Shown: positions 1 to 5,208 of the stretch, in pieces
How positions within the stretch are numbered: the first letter of the stretch is position 1
Layout of the letters: each line of letters starts with the position of its first letter
Origin: Prolixibacteraceae bacterium
GTDB taxonomy: Bacteria > Bacteroidota > Bacteroidia > Bacteroidales > Prolixibacteraceae
Direction of reading: 5' to 3'
DNA length: 5,208 bases
Assembly: GCA_009782655.1 (NCBI GenBank)
Contig: WRIQ01000102.1
Span: forward strand, 1-5,208
Notes under the pieces: model-generated
What the model saw: only the letters and a program-made list of their open reading frames with translations
What the model was told of the DNA's origin: nothing
The model's database searches: none
Position numbers and translations under genes: made by a program

Positions 1-142
1 ACAAAACGAGCATAACAAAATATCGAAGCCTCGCTATTTTATGTATGCCCCACAATGCCGTATTTTTTGTAAGAATTAAATGCATATCAACTACATCTAA
101 ATTAAACCTGACTTTATTTAACCAAAAACAATATTTTATAAC

Positions 143-159
143 ATATTTTTATAAAAAAT
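143..159. repeat. 17-base AT palindromic repeat, copy 1
   Basis: The sequence ATATTTTTATAAAAAAT occurs here and again at 202-218, identical over 17 bases. Each copy contains the perfect 12-base palindrome TTTTTATAAAAA. The copies start 59 bases apart. In DNA this rich in A+T the match could be chance; a bent-DNA or nucleoid-protein site is possible but not shown. Confidence 0.45.
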
Positions 160-201
160 GTATTTTTAAATATTCAAACGTTAAAATATCAATAAAATTA
201 T

Positions 202-218
202 ATATTTTTATAAAAAAT
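202..218. repeat. 17-base AT palindromic repeat, copy 2
   Basis: This is the second identical copy of the unit at 143-159. It lies about 75 bases upstream of the -7 element of the helicase gene, so a role as an upstream promoter element is conceivable but is inference only. Confidence 0.45.
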
Positions 219-291
219 TTTAAATTTTTGTAAAAAAAAGTTGAAATAGGGGAGTTAGAGGGGGCAACAGCCCTAATACGAAAAAAAATAC

Positions 292-299
292 TATATTTG
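292..299 (+). promoter_or_regulatory. -7 promoter element (TAnnTTTG) of the helicase gene
   Basis: TATATTTG matches the Bacteroidota housekeeping -7 consensus TAnnTTTG at every fixed position. It ends 20 bases before the start codon at 320, which would put the transcription start near 305 and leave a leader of only about 15 bases. No TTG is found at the usual -33 distance (17-23 bases upstream), where the DNA is instead the GC hairpin around 262-273, so the promoter appears to rest on the -7 element alone. Confidence 0.6.
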
Positions 300-319
300 C
301 ATCTTGAAAATCAAACCCG

Positions 320-3300
320 ATGTCCAACTTCATCACATACAAAGCCTCTGCCGGCTCGGGAAAAACCTTTAGACTGGTTGTCGAATACCTGAAGTTGATC
401 CTGCAAAACGATAAAAACTACCGCCACATTCTGGCCGTCACTTTCACTAACAAGGCAACTGCCGAAATGAAAGAACGCGTTATTGGGCAACTGAAACTGC
501 TGGCCGACGATGCGCCATCGGATTACCGCGAAATCATCGAAAACGAAATGGGACTTTCCAGCGAGGTAATTCGAAAAAAATCGTGTAAAGCGCTGGAAAA
601 CATACTTTTTGACTACGATCGCTTTTCCATCAGCACCATCGATAAATTCACCCAGCGCATCATAAAAGCTTTCAACCGCGAAATCGGCATTTCCCCCAAC
701 TATCAACTCGAACTCGAAAGCCGGACTATTATCAATGAGGCGGTTGACAGGCTTATCGAAAATGTGGCAGCTAACAGCGAACTGCGCAACTGGCTTGAGA
801 GTTTTGTGGAAGAGAGAATCGACGACAATCAAAATTTCGACATCGAAAAGGATTTGCTGAAGCTGGGGGAGGAGCTTTTCAGAGAGAATGTGCAAAGCAA
901 TCTTCTTGGACTGAACGCTTTTTTCGAAGATAAGGCAGCGGGCAGGGAATATCTCGACAGCCTCACAAAAATCATCGTTTTGTTTGAGGCAACGCTGAAA
1001 AAGCAGGCTTCGGAAATGATGCAACTCATTGTTTTGCAAGGTTTCGAAATCAGCGATTTTTCATATGGGAAAGCCGGTGTGGTGGGATTTATCGACAAAA
1101 CTGCCCGTGGCATAGTTCCCGAACAAATAGGCTCGCGTGTTCGCGACGCTCTGGAAACGGAAGAAAAATGGGCGTCGAAAACCAACAAGCGCCGCAACGA
1201 AATACTGCCCTTCGTATCGTCCGAAATGATTTCGCGATTGCAAAGGATGACAGCATTTTACGAAGAAAAAAGCCGGGAATATTACACCGCCAAAGCCATC
1301 AAAAAAGATTGGTATACGATGGCCGTTTTGATGGATATGAACAACGAAGTTATGGCGCTGAACCGCGAAAAGGGAATTTTGCCCATGGCTAGTTCCAACT
1401 ATCTTCTGAAATCGATAATCGACGGCAACGAAGCCCCTTTTGTTTATGAAAAAACGGGTGTCAGTTTTCATCATTTCATGCTCGACGAATTTCAGGATAC
1501 TTCCGAAATGCAATGGAATAATTTTCGCCCGCTCATTTTCAATTCCATGGCACAAGGGCACAGCAACTTAGTGGTTGGCGACGTGAAACAGAGCATATAC
1601 CGTTGGCGCAACAGCTCATGGAATATTCTTGCCCACGGCGTCTTCGAGGATTTTCAGGCTTTTGATGTGCACGCACTCACATTAGGCAGCAATTACCGCA
1701 GCGATGAAAATATTGTGGCTTTCAACAACAGCTTTTTCAGCGCTTTCACGCAACAGACGGCGGCAGCCAGCGATTTCGGAACTTTCGACGAACAGCATAA
1801 AACAGTGGCGGAAACCATTTATAGCGATGTGGAACAAAAAAACGCCAAGCAGAACGGATGGGGTTATGTGAAAATTTCGATGCTCGACAGCGACGAAGAA
1901 AATTCGTATAAGGAAAGATCGTTGGAACTGCTCGACCGGCAGATTCAGTCGCTTTTGGAGAACGGGTTTGCGCCCGCCGACATTGCCATTCTCATTCGCT
2001 CAAAAGCCAACGGCGACGCGGTGATGCGTTATTTTCTCGATGCTCGCAACGCCGAAAATCGCAAACACGATTTTCGCATACTCTCCAGCGAGTCGCTATT
2101 CCTGAAATCGTCGCCGGCGGTCTGCTTTACCGTAAAACTTATAGAATATTTTTCTGATGAGAAAAGCCGCCTGACAAAAGCGGTTTTGCTGCAACTCTAT
2201 CGCGACGCCGCCAACATTGTGCAAACAAATGACAATAACATGAATGCGGCGGCAGGCCAGTTGCTGCTTGGTTTTGAGGAGGATTTTGACGCGCTGTTTG
2301 CCGATAAAACAGCAATGCTGAAACCTCATTTCCTCACCAGCGCCATCGACGAAATGATTATCCGCATTTGCAAGGTCTTTGGATTTTTCGACATTCCTTC
2401 GGAAATTCCTTTTATCCAGTCGCTCATCGACAAAACCGCCGAATTGGGAAAAAACATGCCGCTGAATATTTCCGATTTCCTGAAATGGTGGGACGAGAAA
2501 GGACATGAACAATCGGTGCAAATCGGCGAAGAGGCCGACGCTGTCAGGCTGCTCACCATTCACAAATCGAAGGGGCTGGAATTCAGGGCGGTGCTGATTC
2601 CTTTTTTCGATTGGAAATTGGCCGAAACAAAAGATAACATTCTTTGGTGCATACCGGACGAAGCGCCCTTCGACTGTGTTCCGCTGACGCCGGTTTCGAT
2701 GAATAAAAACCTGGCTAAAACCATTTTTGCAGGCGATTATTACGAGGAAATGTTCAATTCGGTGGTCGATAACCTGAATCTGGTTTATGTGGCTTTTACG
2801 CGTGCCCGCTCGGTTTTGATGGTCAACGCACCTGCGAAAAACAACCGGAATCAAATCGGCTTCTCATTGGCCGGCACTTTGACGCAACTTGCCGCCCAGC
2901 CCGCTTTTGCTACCGCATGGAATGAGGAAGAGCGGATTTTCGAAACGGGACAAATGCCTGTTTTCGATTTTGCGAAACCGGTGCAACACGCCTGTTTCGA
3001 AAAGTGGCGGTTCAACGATTTCTCATCCAAATTGCGCATACGCGCCAAAAGCGACGATTTTGTGCAACATACGGCTCAGGGCAGAAGCGGCAAAAATATG
3101 GGCAAAATCATCCACGAGATTCTTGCCCAAATCGAAACCGTCGACCAGATTGGCGGCATTCTCGAAAACGCGATGCTCCGGCTGGCCATCCTCCCGTCGG
3201 AAGCAGAAACCGTGGGAAACCAGATTCGCAATATCCTCAACCAGCCGCTTGCCGCCGAATGGTTCAGCGGAAAATACAAAATCCTCAACGAACAGGAAAT

Positions 3301-3517
3301 TCTCACACCCGGATGCATCTACCGCCCGGATCGGATTATGACGGAGGGCGACACAGCCATCGTCGTCGATTTTAAAACTGGCAGGCGCCACAACGCAGCA
3401 TACCAGAAGCAAATGGAGCGCTACAAGCAGGTTTTGCACGAAATGGGATTCCATATGTGCGAAGGTTATATCTGGTATTTGCAAACGAATGAGGTAGAAA
3501 AGGTGGGTGCGGTATAG
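320..3517 (+). CDS. AddA/RecB-like UvrD-family helicase with C-terminal PD-(D/E)XK nuclease
   Basis: This 1065-residue protein is a superfamily 1A DNA helicase fused to a nuclease, the layout of AddA and RecB, which unwind and trim broken DNA ends for RecA-dependent repair and degrade foreign linear DNA. All helicase motifs are visible: Walker A ASAGSGKT (9-16), motif Ia AVTFTNKATAEM (39-50), STIDKF (105-110), Walker B LDEFQDT (388-394), motif III VVGDVKQSIYRWR (418-430), motif IV GSNYRS (456-461), motif V RLLTIHKSKGLEF (743-755) and motif VI LVYVAFTRAR (821-830). The nuclease site looks complete: GKIIHEIL with His932, Asp1004 in YRPDRI, Asp1017 and Lys1019 in VVDFKTG, and QMERY (1031-1035). 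The length suits the Bacteroidota AddA-like family. The start is the first ATG after the -7 element and lies 8 residues before Walker A. No AddB-type partner lies downstream; one could lie left of the window. I am sure of the architecture, less sure that the AddA name applies. Confidence 0.93.
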   Translation: MSNFITYKASAGSGKTFRLVVEYLKLILQNDKNYRHILAVTFTNKATAEMKERVIGQLKLLADDAPSDYREIIENEMGLSSEVIRKKSCKALENILFDYDRFSISTIDKFTQRIIKAFNREIGISPNYQLELESRTIINEAVDRLIENVAANSELRNWLESFVEERIDDNQNFDIEKDLLKLGEELFRENVQSNLLGLNAFFEDKAAGREYLDSLTKIIVLFEATLKKQASEMMQLIVLQGFEISDFSYGKAGVVGFIDKTARGIVPEQIGSRVRDALETEEKWASKTNKRRNEILPFVSSEMISRLQRMTAFYEEKSREYYTAKAIKKDWYTMAVLMDMNNEVMALNREKGILPMASSNYLLKSIIDGNEAPFVYEKTGVSFHHFMLDEFQDTSEMQWNNFRPLIFNSMAQGHSNLVVGDVKQSIYRWRNSSWNILAHGVFEDFQAFDVHALTLGSNYRSDENIVAFNNSFFSAFTQQTAAASDFGTFDEQHKTVAETIYSDVEQKNAKQNGWGYVKISMLDSDEENSYKERSLELLDRQIQSLLENGFAPADIAILIRSKANGDAVMRYFLDARNAENRKHDFRILSSESLFLKSSPAVCFTVKLIEYFSDEKSRLTKAVLLQLYRDAANIVQTNDNNMNAAAGQLLLGFEEDFDALFADKTAMLKPHFLTSAIDEMIIRICKVFGFFDIPSEIPFIQSLIDKTAELGKNMPLNISDFLKWWDEKGHEQSVQIGEEADAVRLLTIHKSKGLEFRAVLIPFFDWKLAETKDNILWCIPDEAPFDCVPLTPVSMNKNLAKTIFAGDYYEEMFNSVVDNLNLVYVAFTRARSVLMVNAPAKNNRNQIGFSLAGTLTQLAAQPAFATAWNEEERIFETGQMPVFDFAKPVQHACFEKWRFNDFSSKLRIRAKSDDFVQHTAQGRSGKNMGKIIHEILAQIETVDQIGGILENAMLRLAILPSEAETVGNQIRNILNQPLAAEWFSGKYKILNEQEILTPGCIYRPDRIMTEGDTAIVVDFKTGRRHNAAYQKQMERYKQVLHEMGFHMCEGYIWYLQTNEVEKVGAV

Positions 3518-3556
3518 CAGATGCCACTAAAAAAACTATTTTTGCCGGAAAAAATT

Positions 3557-4003
3557 ATGATACAAAGAATACAAACTTTCTTCTTAGTGCTTTCGACCGC
3601 TTTACTGGCGCTGCTTTTCAGGTTGCCGCTGGCAGAAATTTCGGCGAACGGCGTTATTTATGTTTTTGATATTATGGGTGTTCACAATGCCGGAACGACC
3701 GTCTTTAGCGGACTGCCCCTCGTTATCTTCCTATCGCTGGTTGTTCTGCTTCATATCTTTGTTATTTTCAGCTTTAAAAAGCGGATTAGGCAAATCAGGA
3801 TACTCACTTTCACCATCATCCTGTTGGCCGGCTTGTGCGGCCTTTTCTTCTATTTCGCTTATGCGGCGTTGGACGATTCGGTGGTGAGTTTCAAGGTACC
3901 TGTGGTGTTTCCCGTCGTCGCTATCATCCTCGACTATCTGGCTGTGAGGAGCATAGGTCGCGACGAAGCGCTGGTGCGAAGCGTAGACCGCCTCAGGCCC
4001 TGA
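3557..4003 (+). CDS. DUF4293 family integral membrane protein
   Basis: This 148-residue protein has four predicted transmembrane helices at about 5-23, 53-73, 82-104 and 113-130, with a basic loop KKRIRQIR (74-81) between the second and third. The N-terminus MIQRIQTFFL and the C-terminal signature DEALVRSVDRLRP (136-148) are what I recall for DUF4293, a Bacteroidota family of unknown function in the inner membrane. I chose the start at 3557 because MIQRIQ is the family's usual beginning; an in-frame ATG at 3521, four bases past the helicase stop codon, would add 12 residues (MPLKKLFLPEKI) that do not fit the family. The gene begins 39 bases after the helicase gene and ends 46 bases before the nucleotidyltransferase gene with no promoter motif on either side, so co-transcription is likely. 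No function can be assigned. Confidence 0.85.
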   Translation: MIQRIQTFFLVLSTALLALLFRLPLAEISANGVIYVFDIMGVHNAGTTVFSGLPLVIFLSLVVLLHIFVIFSFKKRIRQIRILTFTIILLAGLCGLFFYFAYAALDDSVVSFKVPVVFPVVAIILDYLAVRSIGRDEALVRSVDRLRP

Positions 4004-4049
4004 CCGGCCGCACCGCCAACATTTTGTATTATGCAAAAATCAGACAAGC

Positions 4050-4784
4050 ATGATCAGGCAAGCCATCATTTTCTCGGCGGGATTGGGGACAAGGCTCAGG
4101 CCGATCACCGATCATATTCCCAAAGCACTGGTGGAAATAAAGGGTAAGCCCATGTTGCAATGGAATATCGAAAAACTGATAACGGCAGGTTGCCGTACAA
4201 TTGTAGTGAATGTGCATCATTTTCCTGAAATGATACGCGATTTTTTGGCGGCAAACCATTATTTCGGAATCACAATTCACATCTCGGACGAGAGCGGCGC
4301 CATACTCGATACCGGCGGCGGACTGGTGCACGCAGCGCCCCTTTTCGATCACAGCACACCCATTGTTGCCCACAATGTGGATGTGCTCTGCGACCTTGAT
4401 ATGAACGAACTGCTGCAATATCACAATGAACGCAATGGCTTGGCGACGCTTGCAGTGCGCGACCGCGAAACACAACGTTACTTCCTGTTCGACAATGATT
4501 TGTGCCTTGCCGGATGGCAAAACAAAGCCAATAACGATGTTATCCTCAAAACTGGAAAGCCCCGTACGCAGCTTATGCCCCTTGCTTTCAGTGGAATTCA
4601 TATTATCGACCCCGCGATTTTCCCGCTTATATCGCAAAAAGGCAAATTCTCCATTACCGACCTCTATCTCCGGCTGGCGGAATCCCACCTTATCGTCGGA
4701 TTCAAAGACGACGCATCCTGCTGGGTCGACGTTGGTAAAACCGAACAATTGCAACAGGCGCGGGAGATTTGGGGGCGAAAATAA
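4050..4784 (+). CDS. sugar-phosphate nucleotidyltransferase, MurU-like
   Basis: This 244-residue cytosolic protein is a complete NTP-transferase of the sugar-1-phosphate nucleotidyltransferase family. It has the nucleotide-binding signature GLGTRLRPITDHIPK (11-25), the sugar-site motif LDTGGG (86-91), a metal-binding Asp111 in HNVD, FSGIHII (180-186) and the C-terminal WVDVGKTEQL (225-234). Its short length without a left-handed helix domain, LDTGGG and FSGI-to-WVDVG spacing resemble MurU, which makes UDP-MurNAc from UTP and MurNAc-1-phosphate in peptidoglycan recycling. Related enzymes such as the heptose-1-phosphate guanylyltransferase HddC share these motifs, so substrate and nucleotide are inferred. 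MurU usually works with the sugar kinase AmgK, which is not in the window. The ATG at 4050 places the signature at residue 11, as usual; the ATG at 4031 is out of frame. No hairpin terminator is evident after the stop. Confidence 0.88.
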   Translation: MIRQAIIFSAGLGTRLRPITDHIPKALVEIKGKPMLQWNIEKLITAGCRTIVVNVHHFPEMIRDFLAANHYFGITIHISDESGAILDTGGGLVHAAPLFDHSTPIVAHNVDVLCDLDMNELLQYHNERNGLATLAVRDRETQRYFLFDNDLCLAGWQNKANNDVILKTGKPRTQLMPLAFSGIHIIDPAIFPLISQKGKFSITDLYLRLAESHLIVGFKDDASCWVDVGKTEQLQQAREIWGRK

Positions 4785-4844
4785 AATGAGTAAAAATTTT
4801 TGAACAGGAGCTGGTTAAATTAAATAGTAATGTACCCCAAACCG

Positions 4845-4872
4845 TTGGACAGGTAAAAAATGATTATCTTTG
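4845..4872 (+). promoter_or_regulatory. Bacteroidota promoter (TTG-N17-TAnnTTTG) for the last gene
   Basis: A TTG at 4845-4847 is followed after 17 bases by TATCTTTG at 4865-4872, which fits the known Bacteroidota -33/-7 arrangement (TTG, 17-23 bases, TAnnTTTG) at every fixed position. Transcription would start near 4879, giving a leader of about 50 bases to the ATG at 4930 or about 78 bases to that at 4957. The last gene therefore appears to be transcribed separately from the operon before it. Confidence 0.7.
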
Positions 4873-4883
4873 TGGCAAGTTCG

Positions 4884-4949
4884 ATGGAGTTGCCGCCATG
4901 CCAAGCCGCGGGATGTTGGGCGCCATTTTATGAACAGACAGCAAAATAG
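4884..4949 (+). other. 21-codon open frame in the leader of the last gene
   Basis: ATG at 4884 opens a frame of 21 codons (MELPPCQAAGCWAPFYEQTA plus a final Lys) ending in TAG at 4947-4949, seven bases before the ATG at 4957. It lies wholly in the predicted leader. It could be a translated leader peptide, but no ribosome-binding sequence or family match supports it, and it spans a GC-rich stretch (about 4891-4924) that may be conserved for DNA or RNA reasons instead. Confidence 0.2.
4915..4921 (+). other. GTTRRRY-type motif (integron attC core-like)
   Basis: GTTGGGC fits GTTRRRY, the right-hand core of integron attC sites, and it follows a GC-rich run (GCCGCGGGAT) and comes only a few bases before a candidate start codon, the usual order in gene cassettes. 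The matching left core RYYYAAC was not found; the nearest thing upstream is CCCCAAAC at 4835-4842, which has one extra A. A seven-base degenerate motif is weak evidence by itself. Confidence 0.15.
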
Positions 4950-4956
4950 AAAGTTT

Positions 4957-5208
4957 ATGAAAAAAAATTTGACAATTTTAATTTTTACACTCTTGACAAA
5001 TCTTACATTTGGGCAGAAGGAGAAGGCAACTTATAAAACTGTTGCAGACAGCTTTGAAACAAACTATAACTCTGACAACTTTGAAGCAATTTTTGCAAAT
5101 TTTTCACCAGAAATGCAAAATGCATTACCGCTTGACAAAACAAAAGATTTTTTAGACGGATTAAAGCAACAAGCAGGAAAAATAACAAACCGTGAGTTCG
5201 TAAAATAT
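4957..5208 (+). CDS. secreted DUF3887-like protein, probable N-terminus of a serine beta-lactamase-like hydrolase (partial)
   Basis: The first 84 codons of a gene that continues past the right edge. Residues 1-20 (MKKNLTILIFTLLTNLTFGQ) form a typical Bacteroidota signal peptide without a lipobox Cys, so export to the periplasm or beyond is likely. Residues 25-84, with SFETNYNSDNFEAIFANFS and the following PEMQNALPLDKTKDFL, resemble DUF3887, a small alpha+beta domain of unknown role that I know at the front of Bacteroidota beta-lactamase-related or alpha/beta hydrolases. The catalytic domain would lie outside the window, so enzyme activity is inference. GC is 31% here (78 of 252 bases), far below the upstream genes, suggesting a different origin. 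An in-frame ATG at 4930 would add MNRQQNRKF; I preferred 4957 because it begins the signal peptide directly. It has its own promoter at 4845-4872. Confidence 0.7.
   Translation, partial: MKKNLTILIFTLLTNLTFGQKEKATYKTVADSFETNYNSDNFEAIFANFSPEMQNALPLDKTKDFLDGLKQQAGKITNREFVKY

Larger units (their letters stand above)
1..291. other. AT-rich intergenic region, no convincing gene
   Basis: This stretch upstream of the helicase gene is extremely rich in A and T, especially between about 120 and 240, and holds two copies of a palindromic repeat. The one plus-strand frame of note (45-233, 62 codons) is made of Phe, Ile, Lys, Tyr and Asn, as expected of translated AT-rich DNA, and matches no family I know. 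Near the right edge a short GC hairpin (GGGC at 262-265, loop AACA, GCCC at 270-273) interrupts the AT-rich DNA; it has no T-run after it, so it is not a convincing terminator. The end of an upstream gene could lie just left of the window, but nothing here shows it. Confidence 0.6.

Noticed and set aside
2..79. Open frame running in from the left edge that could be the C-terminus of an upstream gene
   Set aside because: It is only 25 codons before TAA, with no recognisable family sequence; chance explains it.
45..233. 62-codon plus-strand open frame upstream of the helicase gene
   Set aside because: Its composition (Phe, Ile, Lys, Tyr, Asn) is that of translated AT-rich DNA; no motif, promoter or ribosome-binding sequence is seen.
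262..273. GGGC-AACA-GCCC hairpin as a terminator of an upstream gene
   Set aside because: The stem is only four pairs and is followed by mixed sequence and an A-run, not a T-run.
311..1039. 242-codon minus-strand open frame
   Set aside because: It lies opposite the helicase domain with all its motifs and has no family resemblance; it is an antisense shadow of a moderate-GC gene.
2096..2854. 252-codon minus-strand open frame
   Set aside because: It is antisense to helicase motifs V and VI, rich in His, Arg, Gln and Phe as antisense shadows are, with no domain visible.
3521..3556. Upstream start for the DUF4293 gene at 3521
   Set aside because: The extra 12 residues do not fit the family, whose members begin at MIQRIQ.
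4029..4754. 241-codon minus-strand open frame
   Set aside because: It is antisense to nearly the whole nucleotidyltransferase gene, whose motifs are clear on the plus strand.
4785..4803. Terminator after the nucleotidyltransferase gene
   Set aside because: There is a short T-run near 4797-4801 but no GC hairpin before it.
4835..4921. Complete integron attC site
   Set aside because: The left core is imperfect (CCCCAAAC instead of RYYYAAC) and the inner arms do not pair convincingly; only the right-hand core-like motif is supported.

Overview
The window looks like a piece of a Bacteroidota chromosome. Three things point there: two sites match the Bacteroidota -7 promoter element TAnnTTTG exactly, there is a DUF4293-type membrane protein (a family I know essentially only from this phylum), and the helicase-nuclease is of the type that phylum carries. 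The three complete genes have a moderate GC content (two 60-base stretches counted in the third gene gave 30 and 35 G/C). The non-coding start of the window and the last gene are much richer in A+T. No RNA gene, insertion sequence or CRISPR array was seen.

Layout. Bases 1-319 are an AT-rich stretch without a convincing gene; it contains two copies of a 17-base palindromic repeat and ends in a -7 element 21 bases before the first start codon. Three plus-strand genes follow at close spacing and could be one operon: an AddA/RecB-type helicase-nuclease (320-3517) with all helicase motifs and an intact PD-(D/E)XK nuclease site; a small four-helix membrane protein of the DUF4293 family (3557-4003); and a sugar-phosphate nucleotidyltransferase most like MurU, the MurNAc-1-phosphate uridylyltransferase of peptidoglycan recycling (4050-4784). 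These look like ordinary core genes, and I see no clear functional link between DNA-end processing, the membrane protein and the sugar activation enzyme.

After 4784 the character changes. A 172-base gap holds a complete Bacteroidota-type promoter (TTG, 17 bases, TAtcTTTG), a GC-rich leader with a 21-codon open frame and a GTTGGGC motif, and then an AT-rich gene (31% GC over the 252 bases present) that runs off the window. Its product starts with a signal peptide and a DUF3887-like region, which in Bacteroidota often precedes a serine beta-lactamase-like hydrolase domain. The abrupt composition change, the gene's own promoter and the GC-rich boundary suggest an acquired, cassette-like unit placed behind the core operon. 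That is the part most worth a second look, but one boundary alone cannot prove it.
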